From assembly GCA_964491605.1 (NCBI GenBank), contig CAZBGY010000012.1:1-47253 (forward strand): 47,253 bases of DNA, in the 5' to 3' direction. The DNA is from DRYS01 sp964491605 (GTDB taxonomy: Archaea > Thermoproteota > CALKCG01 > B24 > DRYS01). This document shows, in pieces, positions 34,582-41,943 of this stretch. The position numbers and the translations under genes were made by a program. The notes below the pieces were generated by a model. That model was not told the DNA's origin and made no database searches. It was given only the letters and a program-made list of their open reading frames with translations. Every line of letters begins with the position of its first letter. Positions within the stretch are counted from its first letter, which is position 1.

Positions 34582-36536
34582 GTAGACGTAAAATCTACCG
34601 TAAACTAGTTTCTGTAGATGAGGTTATACCGATACTCGAGAGTTATAGACCTCTAAAGCCTTTAGGAGAGGTGGAGCTCCCCCTAAACGAAGCTCTAGGT
34701 AGGGTGCTGAGCCGTAACGTGTATGCTAAAGTGAATTATCCCCCATATACACGCTCCCTCATGGATGGATACGCCGTTCTAAGCGATGATCTTATAGGCG
34801 TATACGAAGATAGACCTAAAAAGTTGAAGCTTATAGGCAAGATATCAGCCGGTGAAGCGAAGACTCTCAGGATGGGTAGGGGTGAATGCGTAGAGGTATC
34901 TACAGGTGCGGTTATACCTTATCCGGCTGACGCTGTGGTACCGGTGGAGTATACGTATACGGATGGCGACTATGTGGTATTCTATAGGAGTATAGCTAGA
35001 GGTGAGAATATCGATCAGGTAGGGTCAGATTTCTCGGAGGGCGAGGTTGCAGCATGGAGGGGCGAGGTAGTTACACCGCTACTAGCATCTATGCTAGCTG
35101 CTCTAGGTATCGATCGAGTCTACGTATACAAGCCTGTAATGGTCGGTATACTACCCACCGGCAGGGAGATTAGAGGATTAGGCGAAACATTGGATTACGG
35201 TTATGTATACGATTCTAACTCCTACCTAGTATACGGTTATGTGAAGCTCTTAGGTGCTGAGCCTAGAATCTATGAGAGAGCTATGGATGATGAGAGGGAT
35301 TTAGAGGATAAACTTTGGAAGGCGATAGAGGAGAATGATATAGTAGTTACGATAGGAGGTACATCTGCAGGTTTAGAAGACATAGTGTATAGGGTTCTAT
35401 CTAAGCTTAATCCAGGTCTAGTAGTTCATGGGGTTAGGGAGAAGCCTGGTAGACCTCTAGCTTTAGCCATTCATGATGATAGGATAGTGTTGGGTTTACC
35501 AGGATTCCCTCTATCATGCCTCCTAACGGTTAACCTATACCTTCTACCGATACTAGCGAAGCTCCAAGGATACAGGGTATACGAGTATAGGTATATCGAC
35601 GCCGTTGTACCCATACCGCTTAGAGGCGAGCCAGGTATAAGGGTGTTTATACCTGTTATACTCGTAGAGCGTATGGGATTTATGACGGCATATCCTTTAC
35701 CAGGGCATAGCGGTAGGATATCATCGCTAAGCCTCGTAGATGGATACGCTGTTATACCTGAAAACCTTGAGTATACTCCACCGGGATACCAATCGAGGAT
35801 CCTAGTGAATCCGTTCTGGAAGCCGTACGATGTAAACATAATCGGTAGCCATGACCCACTGCTACAGTATCTGGTAGATTTAATAGCTTCGACTGAGAGG
35901 ATACGCATGCTTAACGTAGGTAGTATGGCTGGGTTGCATGCTATGAAGATGGGGATAGCCGATATAGCAGGAATGCATATACTCGACCCTAGGACAGGTG
36001 AGTATAACGTACCGTTCATAGAGAGGATGAGGGTGAAGGATGTAGTACTCGTCAGAGGCTATCTACGTGAGCAGGGGTTCGTATATAGGAGGGGAGACGT
36101 AGAGGTAGCCTCTATAAGCGATATAATCGATAGAGGTTTAAGCTTCGTTAATAGGAATCCAGGTAGCGGTACGAGGATCCTAGTAGATACGCTACTTGAA
36201 GGAGAAGCTAGGAAGAGAGGTGTAGAGCCGGAAAGGTTGAAAGCTATGGTTAAAGGATATAACTTCGAAGTGAAGACTCATGAAGCTGTAGCATACCTTG
36301 TATACAAGGGTATAGTGGATGTAGGGGTGGCGGTTAGATATATAGCCGAGAAGTACGGTCTAGAGTTTACATCCATAGGCTACGAAAGATACGATTTGGT
36401 GGTTAGAAGGGATTCTATGGAGAAGAACGTAGTTAAACAACTCGTAGATCGATTCAGGGAAACGGTAGAGAGGCTGATAGAAGATTTCCCAGGATACAGG
36501 CTAGATGAGGAAGCCGGTAGGAGAATAGAGTTCTAG
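34578..36536 (+). CDS. MoeA fused to periplasmic-binding-like (PBP_like) domain
   Basis: Residues about 1-410 repeat the MoeA pattern (SLMDGYAVLSDDL, STGAVIPYPADAVVPVEYTY, VGILPTGREIRGLGE, TIGGTSAGLEDIVYRVLSKL, KPGRPLALAI, GLPGFPLSCLL). Residues about 424-652 form a second domain like LysR-type or molybdate-binding periplasmic proteins (HDPLLQYLVDLIAS, NVGSMAGLHAMKMGIADIAG, NRNPGSGTRILVDTLL). This MoeA-PBP fusion is known in archaea and some bacteria; the added domain may bind molybdate or tungstate. TTG start in a TTGA overlap with the preceding moeA. Having two adjacent MoeA paralogues is common where both metals or two cofactor steps are handled. Confidence 0.9.
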   Translation: MSRRKIYRKLVSVDEVIPILESYRPLKPLGEVELPLNEALGRVLSRNVYAKVNYPPYTRSLMDGYAVLSDDLIGVYEDRPKKLKLIGKISAGEAKTLRMGRGECVEVSTGAVIPYPADAVVPVEYTYTDGDYVVFYRSIARGENIDQVGSDFSEGEVAAWRGEVVTPLLASMLAALGIDRVYVYKPVMVGILPTGREIRGLGETLDYGYVYDSNSYLVYGYVKLLGAEPRIYERAMDDERDLEDKLWKAIEENDIVVTIGGTSAGLEDIVYRVLSKLNPGLVVHGVREKPGRPLALAIHDDRIVLGLPGFPLSCLLTVNLYLLPILAKLQGYRVYEYRYIDAVVPIPLRGEPGIRVFIPVILVERMGFMTAYPLPGHSGRISSLSLVDGYAVIPENLEYTPPGYQSRILVNPFWKPYDVNIIGSHDPLLQYLVDLIASTERIRMLNVGSMAGLHAMKMGIADIAGMHILDPRTGEYNVPFIERMRVKDVVLVRGYLREQGFVYRRGDVEVASISDIIDRGLSFVNRNPGSGTRILVDTLLEGEARKRGVEPERLKAMVKGYNFEVKTHEAVAYLVYKGIVDVGVAVRYIAEKYGLEFTSIGYERYDLVVRRDSMEKNVVKQLVDRFRETVERLIEDFPGYRLDEEAGRRIEF

Positions 36537-36686
36537 AGCTACTCCATCTAGCATCCTCTAGAGGTGATAGGTGTGGAGAAAATATGGGGTGGAAACCTAG
36601 GAGAACTCGATACCCAACTTCGCATACTTCGTATGATACTTAGTCTTCAATCTGATTGAATGGAAGATGAGGTATACATGGCATCG

Positions 36687-36702
36687 ATCTTCTAAGGAAG
36701 AT
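36687..36702. other. Short perfect hairpin between moeA2 and the coiled-coil gene
   Basis: ATCTTC-TAAG-GAAGAT gives a 6-bp stem with a 4-base loop, about 150 bases after the fused moeA stop. It has no T-run after it, so it is not a clear terminator. A weaker inverted pair lies near 36630 (CATA-CTTCG-TATG). Confidence 0.25.
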
Positions 36703-36729
36703 TAAGTAGATTGCTTCTAGAGGAGGAAC

Positions 36730-36740
36730 GGTTTATATGC
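36730..36740 (+). promoter_or_regulatory. TATA-like promoter of the coiled-coil gene at 36776
   Basis: GGTTTATATGC lies 36-46 bases upstream of the TTG start, leaving a short leader with GGAGGGT about ten bases before the start codon. Confidence 0.5.
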
Positions 36741-36775
36741 TAGAGTGGAAGAATAGAAATTTGGAGGGTATATAG

Positions 36776-37981
36776 TTGCTTTCAGAGCTTAAGAGAGAGT
36801 TTCTTAAACTTCTTGGAGAAGATTTAGAGTTCCGTTACGCCGTAGTCGGGTTTATAGGTTTAGATGAGATTCTAAAGCGTCTTGAGAAGCATGATGAGAA
36901 GTTTAACGAGCTACTAGGTAGACTTGATAGGCATGAGCAGCTATTCATAGAGATCTTCAAGCGTCTAGATAGGCATGAAGAGATATTCACCGATATACTT
37001 AGAAGATTGGATAGGAATGAAGCTGAGTTAGTTAAGCTTAGGGAGGATATGATCGAAGGATTTAGAAGGCATGACGACATACTAGCGATGCACACGCAGG
37101 AGATAGCCAAGCTTAGAGAGGATATGACAGCTGGATTTAGGAGGCATGACGAGGAGATCGTTAAGCTTAGAGGAGATATGGTGGAAGGATTCAAACGCCA
37201 CGATGAGGAGCTTACTAAGCTTAGACAGGATATGGTGGAGGGATTCAAGAGACATGACGAAATATTGATGATACATGCACAAGAGATAGCTAGGCTTAGA
37301 GAGGATATGATGGAGGGGTTCAGGAGGTATGATGAGGAGCTTGTTAGGATTAGAAGCGATATGATTGAGGGGTTCAAAAGGCATGATGAGGAGATAGCTA
37401 AACTTAGGGAGGATATGATTGAAGGATTTAGAAGGCATGATACGGAGCTTGCTAGGCTTAGACAGGATATGGTGGAGGGATTCAAGAGACATGACGAGAT
37501 ACTAGCGACGCACGCGCGGGAGATAGCTGAGCTTAGACATGATTTTAGGGATATGCTTAGCGTTGTTAAGAGGATGGAGGTTAGGTTATCAAGGGTTGAG
37601 AGGACTCTTGAGAAGGTTACGTTAGATATCGAGGAGGAGGCTAGGGAGGTTCTTAGGAGTAGGTTGAGAGAGATGGGTTATGAAGTCGATTTGGATATTC
37701 TTCGCCTCCCCATGGTTGAGATCGATATCTATGGCGTATCTAGGGATCTATGTGTGATAGGTGAAGCTACTATAAGGTTGGGGGTTAGAAGTCTAGATAG
37801 ATTCATAGGTAAGGTCGAGATGTTGGAGAAGCTTTATCCGGATAAGCTGAAACCTAAGAAGGTTATATTAGTCTATACGTGTTTAGCTACGGATGAAGCT
37901 GTGAGGAAAGCTAGGGAGAAGGGTATATGGGTATTGAAAGCTTTAGGAGATATAACACCGTTCACTATTCTAGAAAGCTAA
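36776..37981 (+). CDS. Second coiled-coil repeat protein with PD-(D/E)XK-like C-terminal domain (DUF3782-like)
   Basis: Paralogue of the protein at 32190: the N-terminus DLEFRYAVVGFIGLDEILKR and the C-terminal EIDIYGVSRDLCVIGEATIR correspond closely, but the central coiled coil is unrelated in repeat sequence. Here, 14-residue units (RLDRHEEIFTDILR) pass into 18-residue units (RHDEEIVKLRGDMVEGFK) with 25-residue variants that carry an extra heptad (IHAQEIA). It ends with a nuclease-like or nuclease-derived fold (KKVILVYTCLATDEAVRKAR). TTG start with GGAGGGT upstream. Function is unknown; the coiled coil may act as a ruler or tether for the end domain. Together with the first copy it brackets the moeA pair. 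Confidence 0.7.
   Translation: MLSELKREFLKLLGEDLEFRYAVVGFIGLDEILKRLEKHDEKFNELLGRLDRHEQLFIEIFKRLDRHEEIFTDILRRLDRNEAELVKLREDMIEGFRRHDDILAMHTQEIAKLREDMTAGFRRHDEEIVKLRGDMVEGFKRHDEELTKLRQDMVEGFKRHDEILMIHAQEIARLREDMMEGFRRYDEELVRIRSDMIEGFKRHDEEIAKLREDMIEGFRRHDTELARLRQDMVEGFKRHDEILATHAREIAELRHDFRDMLSVVKRMEVRLSRVERTLEKVTLDIEEEAREVLRSRLREMGYEVDLDILRLPMVEIDIYGVSRDLCVIGEATIRLGVRSLDRFIGKVEMLEKLYPDKLKPKKVILVYTCLATDEAVRKAREKGIWVLKALGDITPFTILES
36878..37543 (+). repeat. Coding tandem repeats of 42, 54 and 75 bases (RHDEE..KLR.DM.EGF)
   Basis: In-frame repeats encode 14-, 18- and 25-residue coiled-coil units. One 42-base stretch is identical at 37219-37260 and 37456-37497, which points to recent duplication or conversion inside the gene. 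The complementary strand is also open through much of the repeat, but its serine/leucine-rich translations are repeat shadows. Confidence 0.85.
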
Positions 37982-38412
37982 CTATACTTAGTTTTAATTA
38001 TTGATGAATCGTTCATCTATTCTAGGTTCACCTACAGCTTTCTCCAATAATGTTTAATTTACCGTTTATACGCCTCCATAAATCTCTATTGAAGCTATCT
38101 ATTATCAAGGGTTTAAGCAGGGAAGTTGACCTATATCTTACATACAGGATACATCCTACGATTTGAAAGATATAGCCTACAACCTATAGTCTACATTACA
38201 GACCTCTCCACGGAGACTATAAACGGTAAGCTACCCTAGGTTAAGGCTTCCCTCCGATAAACATGAGAACTACCTTGAAACCATGTATTTCATAGAAATA
38301 GTAGCTCGTCTTACATTTAACTACCATCTTACCGTTCACAACGAATATAACAGTTAACCCTATACACTTTCATAATAAATGACTTTTGATTTAGACTGAG
38401 ATAAGCTGGAAT
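37982..38412. other. Intergenic region, AT-rich
   Basis: About 430 bases with no clear gene. A small minus-strand reading frame (38241-38339) with plausible protein-like sequence is noted separately. Otherwise I see AT-rich sequence with scattered TATA-like boxes and no RNA gene signature. Confidence 0.4.
38241..38339 (-). pseudogene. Small ORF or gene remnant (32 residues)
   Basis: From a GTG at 38337-38339 to TAA at 38241-38243 the minus strand reads MNGKMVVKCKTSYYFYEIHG then FKVVLMFIGGKP. Upstream in the same frame VIFVV continues for a few codons back to a stop, and a neighbouring frame offers ATG-started MKVYRVNCYIRC. The mix suggests a short gene damaged by a frameshift, or chance. No function can be given. 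Confidence 0.2.
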
Positions 38413-38425
38413 AAGTTTTATATAC
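38413..38425 (+). promoter_or_regulatory. TATA-like promoter of the KaiC-like operon
   Basis: AAGTTTTATATAC lies 25-37 bases before the ATG at 38450. With usual archaeal spacing, transcription would start within a few bases of that ATG, which argues that 38450 is the intended (leaderless) start rather than the GTG at 38488. Confidence 0.55.
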
Positions 38426-38471
38426 AAGACCAAGACAAATAAATCTCCAATGAAAAATGCGAAGCGTAAAG

Positions 38472-38480
38472 CCCCCCCCC
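38472..38480 (+). repeat. Poly-C tract (nine C) in the 5' coding part
   Basis: A run of nine C lies between the promoter-proximal ATG at 38450 and the long open frame. Translated from that ATG the sequence reads MKNAKRKAPPRGV and stops at TGA, because nine C put it out of frame. Ten C (or seven) would fuse the ATG to the open frame as MKNAKRKAPPPRSVIEEAFR. Such a run is either a slippage-prone on/off switch or a homopolymer length error. Confidence 0.75.
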
Positions 38481-38487
38481 GAGGAGT

Positions 38488-38841
38488 GTGATCGAGGAAG
38501 CTTTTCGTGAAGCGTTATCATCCGGATTCAGTAAAGATTTTTATCAATTATTTGTTTTCTATGTTGGTAGAAAGTTAAGTAGAGACTTATTCGATACTTT
38601 TCTCGAAGATCCCAATCGAGTTTATAACGAGATCGAGGAGATATATGGGTATGGGGTTGTATTCATATTTAGAGCGTTGTATGATTACATTAAGGCTAAG
38701 ATTGAGCTAAACTTATCTTTCGATCAATTCTTACACATAGTTAGGAGCGGCGATAAGGATGCTCTTAGGAGGATATTTGTTATGTTATCCGAGGATAAAA
38801 GGTCTAGTAACTCGCCTATACCTATGGAGGAGGGATTATGA
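38488..38841 (+). CDS. Small helical protein upstream of KaiC-like ATPase (start possibly at 38450 by slippage)
   Basis: 117 residues from the GTG, mostly helical and acidic: EEAFREALSSGFSKDFYQLF, VGRKLSRDLFDTFLEDPNRV, FIFRALYDYIKAKIELNLSF, QFLHIVRSGDKDALRRIFVM. No membrane span. I do not recognise the family. It overlaps the KaiC-like gene by ATGA, so the two are translationally coupled and probably interact. The GTG has GGAG only two bases upstream, poor spacing, whereas the TATA-like box points to ATG 38450, which is out of frame by one base because of the nine-C run. The real product may therefore carry 13 or so extra N-terminal residues in cells or strains with ten C. Confidence 0.6.
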   Translation: MIEEAFREALSSGFSKDFYQLFVFYVGRKLSRDLFDTFLEDPNRVYNEIEEIYGYGVVFIFRALYDYIKAKIELNLSFDQFLHIVRSGDKDALRRIFVMLSEDKRSSNSPIPMEEGL

Positions 38842-40265
38842 TAGCTAGGCTCACCCCTACTGGTTGGGATAGCTTCGATAAGATTTTAGGAGGATTACCG
38901 AAAGGTGGAGTAGTTATCATAGCCGGTCATCCAGGTACTGGTAAAACCATACTCTCAGCTAAACTAATCTATGAGGGAGCCTATAGGTATGGTGAACCTG
39001 GAGTTTATGCTAGCTTCACGGAGGATAAGCATAGATTCTATGAGAATATGAGCGGTTTAGGTCTGGATTTTGAGAAGCTCGAGAAGGATGGTAGATTCGC
39101 ATACCTAGATCTACCAGTTATCGGTAGGCCGAGCGTATCAAGTATATTAGAGCTTATATTGGAAGCGGTCGAGAAGCTGAAGGCGAAGAGGCTCGTAGTA
39201 GATTCATTCACAGCTTTAGCGCAGACGTTCAAGGATAGAGGCGAGCTACGCATATTCGTTCATAACATCCTGTATAGGATAGTTAAGGATCTAGATTGCA
39301 CGACCATACTTGTAGAGGAGATACCTATAGGCGTTAGACGGATAGGGTTCGGGATAGAAGAATTCATAGCTGATGGTATACTAATCCTTAGGAAGAGGGA
39401 ATTAGATGGAAGATCTTTGAGAGATCTAGCGATAGCTAAGCTAAGAAGCATAGAGCTTAAAGAGGATAAATTCCTCTTCACGTTAAGCGATGGGGTTAAG
39501 GTGTTCCCACCGTTTACGCTACCGAAGCTGGAGGGATATAAGCTTGCACCGCCACCTGAGGATCTATCGGAGGAAGTCTATTCTACCGGTATCAAGGATT
39601 TGGATAGAGTTATAGGAGGATATCCTAAAGGTTCGACGGTAATCTTAGAGGTAGATTCTAAGGTTGAGGATATCGGGTATCGGTTCAACCTAATACTTCC
39701 ATTAGCGTATAGCTTTATTCGTAAACATAGACCTGTTATCATCATTCCATCGTTGAATGCGACGCATGTAGATGTTATATCCTACGCCAAGTATATCGAG
39801 TGGCCTGATAAGATGGAGAAGCTTTTAAGAGTTGTAGAGGTTGGCCCAAGGAGTGTGGAGGCTGAGCATCCATACCTAATCACCCTTGAGGGGAGGGATA
39901 TCCGTGGGGATTACGACCGTCTCATCGAATATATACTTAGATTTACGGAGGGTAGGAAGCCGCCGCTTGCGATAGTTGGGATGGATACCTTAGTAGCTAG
40001 ATACGGATTAGAGGATTCTATCAGGATTATTGGTTTAAGCATAGTTGAAACTCGAAGAGTCGGAGCTCTAAACGTAATCGTAGCAAAACCGGTACATCGA
40101 AGGATACAGGATGTCCTACCATCGATATCCAGTATACATTTGAAGCTTACCAGAGAGCATGGAGCCCTCCTACTCTATGGAGTTAAACCTAGGACAGAGC
40201 TGTACGTCGTAGAGACGAACGTATCCAAGGAGGGAGTCGAGACGCGGTTAACGCCTATAAGGTAG
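38838..40265 (+). CDS. KaiC-like RecA-superfamily ATPase with a degenerate second domain
   Basis: 475 residues. Domain 1 is intact: TPTGWDSFDKILGGLPKGG, Walker A GHPGTGKTILS (residues 30-40), and the Walker B-like strand KRLVVDSFTAL. Domain 2 starts near residue 247 with STGIKDLDRVIGGYPKGSTV, but its P-loop position reads LEVDSKVEDIGYR without GKT, so it probably does not hydrolyse ATP and may sense or bind a partner. KaiC-like proteins of archaea are signalling ATPases, some controlling motility or pili. It is coupled by ATGA to the small helical protein upstream. A link to the pilin cluster at 44-47 kb is only a suggestion. Confidence 0.82.
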   Translation: MIARLTPTGWDSFDKILGGLPKGGVVIIAGHPGTGKTILSAKLIYEGAYRYGEPGVYASFTEDKHRFYENMSGLGLDFEKLEKDGRFAYLDLPVIGRPSVSSILELILEAVEKLKAKRLVVDSFTALAQTFKDRGELRIFVHNILYRIVKDLDCTTILVEEIPIGVRRIGFGIEEFIADGILILRKRELDGRSLRDLAIAKLRSIELKEDKFLFTLSDGVKVFPPFTLPKLEGYKLAPPPEDLSEEVYSTGIKDLDRVIGGYPKGSTVILEVDSKVEDIGYRFNLILPLAYSFIRKHRPVIIIPSLNATHVDVISYAKYIEWPDKMEKLLRVVEVGPRSVEAEHPYLITLEGRDIRGDYDRLIEYILRFTEGRKPPLAIVGMDTLVARYGLEDSIRIIGLSIVETRRVGALNVIVAKPVHRRIQDVLPSISSIHLKLTREHGALLLYGVKPRTELYVVETNVSKEGVETRLTPIR

Positions 40266-40590
40266 AGAAGCCACTTACCTAGCTATACCCCTATGAATCC
40301 TAGATGGATGAGGAGCATCTAGATGTTATTCTCCAAATAGTCTTCGATAGATTTGGGTATTCCACTATGCTGTTCAGTATATGCTATAGTGAAGTATGCT
40401 TCCAACGATTTATCGTCGTGTAGGAGCTTCATGGTATTATCAAAATTCTTTATCGATAACGTAGTAGAGGCGGTGGTGATGCCGATAGGGTTGTAGGTGT
40501 TTTGCTGTGTTTAAAAGATTTCTTCTCTATGCTGAGAATAAGTAGGGTAGCGGATCTATTCGGTTCTATAGTAGGGGTGGGTTGGGAGAA
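40266..40590. other. Intergenic region after the KaiC-like gene
   Basis: About 325 bases between the convergent KaiC-like and Gfo/Idh genes. It contains one minus-strand remnant-like frame (40319-40432, listed separately) and a weak box C/D-like pairing (GTGATGC near 40476 and CTGA near 40532) that I do not accept as an RNA gene. Confidence 0.4.
40319..40432 (-). pseudogene. Small ORF or gene remnant (37 residues)
   Basis: The minus strand from ATG 40430-40432 to TAG 40319-40321 reads MKLLHDDKSLEAYFTIAYTE then QHSGIPKSIEDYLENNI. The frame is open about 27 codons further upstream without another start (ending ...TTLSIKNFDNT). The composition is protein-like, and the missing start suggests the tail of a decayed gene. 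I recognise no family. Confidence 0.22.
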
Positions 40591-41628
40591 TTAGCTGGAT
40601 AGCTCGAAGCATCTATCTACGATCCACATAACTTTACGAGCTAGCTCTAGCGGAACTGGAGGTGGTGCGTCGAACCTTATGGTTTCGTATAGCTTCCTAT
40701 AGAATATTATACCGCTGGGTTTCGCTTCCTCTATACGGTATTCCTCTTCTATCCATGGTATCTCTTCGCGGTTATAGCTACGGTCGGGTGTGGGTTCGAC
40801 CTCGACTTTTCTAGGTGGTAGTATCGCTGGGTTGAAGTATTTGCATCTGATAACGTTTGAGTCGCCTACCAATCCCCCTTGGGTACCCATGACAAGCCAT
40901 TTGTACTGAGGGTATGCGCATGCTCTTGTCATCTCTATATCTATTAGCGGTGAATCCTGTGATCTCGATTTCAGTAGTAGCTTTATATGGTCTTCAGCAT
41001 CTCCTAGGGTTAGAGCTCTCCTTAGATCGCAGAATATATCTAGATCTCCATCGCCGATTAGTTGTAGTGCTTGAGCTATTAGGTGTACGCCGTTGTTTCT
41101 AAGTTCTCCGCCGCCGAACTTCTTCAGAGTCTGCCAATCCCAGCGTCTACCGAAGCTATGATTGTAGATCTTGATCATCAGTATCCTTCCAAGCTTACCT
41201 GATTGGATTATCTCCCTAACTTTAAGGTAGTCTGGGGCGAATAGGCTGTTATGGAATATGACAAGCATCCTACCCGTCCTACGGGAAGCTTCTATCATAG
41301 CATCGGCTTCGGAGAGGTTTGAAGCCATAGGCTTCTCGCATACTACATCCTTACCGGATTCTAGGGCGGCTATAGTATGAGGTGCGTGTAGATAGCTTGG
41401 GGTAGCTACGATTATAAGCTCCACATCGTCATCCTCGGTTAAACCGTGGAAATCCTCGTAGGTGCGGCAGCCGAATTTAGCGTAAGCCTCCCTCCTCCTA
41501 TCCTCTAAAGGATCGGCTACGGCTACAACCCTATACATACTGGATAGCTCCTCGAATATTCGTGCATGAATATTCCAGCCGCTCCTACCTAGACCACCTA
41601 TCCCAACCCTAATCGGCTCATACATCAT
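40591..41628 (-). CDS. Gfo/Idh/MocA-family oxidoreductase
   Basis: NAD(P)-dependent sugar or cyclitol dehydrogenase family. Rossmann start RVGIGGLGRSGWNIHARIFE, the loop VADPLEDRRREAYAKFG, IVATPSYLHAPHTIAALESG, the catalytic-lysine motif DVVCEKPMASNLSEADAMIE, then the C-terminal domain with GGELRNNGVHLIAQALQLIG (catalytic histidine region). 345 residues, typical. The substrate cannot be read from sequence. An MFS transporter on the same strand ends about 315 bases upstream, so a shared sugar-handling role is possible but not shown. The start is the second ATG of an ATGATG pair or the first; they differ by one residue. Confidence 0.92.
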   Translation of the reverse strand: MMYEPIRVGIGGLGRSGWNIHARIFEELSSMYRVVAVADPLEDRRREAYAKFGCRTYEDFHGLTEDDDVELIIVATPSYLHAPHTIAALESGKDVVCEKPMASNLSEADAMIEASRRTGRMLVIFHNSLFAPDYLKVREIIQSGKLGRILMIKIYNHSFGRRWDWQTLKKFGGGELRNNGVHLIAQALQLIGDGDLDIFCDLRRALTLGDAEDHIKLLLKSRSQDSPLIDIEMTRACAYPQYKWLVMGTQGGLVGDSNVIRCKYFNPAILPPRKVEVEPTPDRSYNREEIPWIEEEYRIEEAKPSGIIFYRKLYETIRFDAPPPVPLELARKVMWIVDRCFELSS

Positions 41629-41943
41629 ACACCACCGCTAAGGATAGATCCATAGATAGAGGTTAAAGATTTTACTCGAGATAGGGGTATGGAGTTCCTC
41701 CTAGGTGTTGTATAGGGTTTATGGATCGGGATATGGAGAAATACTATGGAAAAACCTAGGGGGGAGGGGGTGAGATACAGCTGAGCATAGCCTAAGGGAG
41801 GGTTATCTCGGTAAGCTCCACCGGTTCTTGAAACCTTTCAGACCCCTCTAATCCCGTCAGGTATCCCTCAACCCTCCCTGATAGCTTCGAAGCTATATGC
41901 TTAAACCCGATCATTCTAGTACCTGGATCCTAGAGGGGGATGC
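41629..41943. other. Intergenic region between the MFS and oxidoreductase genes
   Basis: About 315 bases. On the minus strand GGTTTTTCC (about 41749-41757) after a pyrimidine-rich run could end the MFS transcript, and ATCTTTAACC near 41665 may belong to the oxidoreductase promoter. I see no gene or RNA in it. A G-run (GGGGGGAGGGGG, about 41759-41770) is locally unusual. Confidence 0.4.

Noticed and set aside
36835..37492. Long minus-strand open frames rich in Ser/Leu/Ile
   Set aside because: They run antisense through the coiled-coil repeats of the plus-strand gene, change with its repeat units, and have no fold-like sequence; they are repeat shadows.
32370..37543. Regular repeats considered as CRISPR arrays
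   Set aside because: Repeats are contiguous, in frame, multiples of 21 or of 3 bases and lack unique spacers; they encode coiled coil.
40476..40535. Possible box C/D sRNA (GTGATGC ... CTGA)
   Set aside because: Box C is imperfect, internal C'/D' boxes are not recognisable and no terminal stem is seen.
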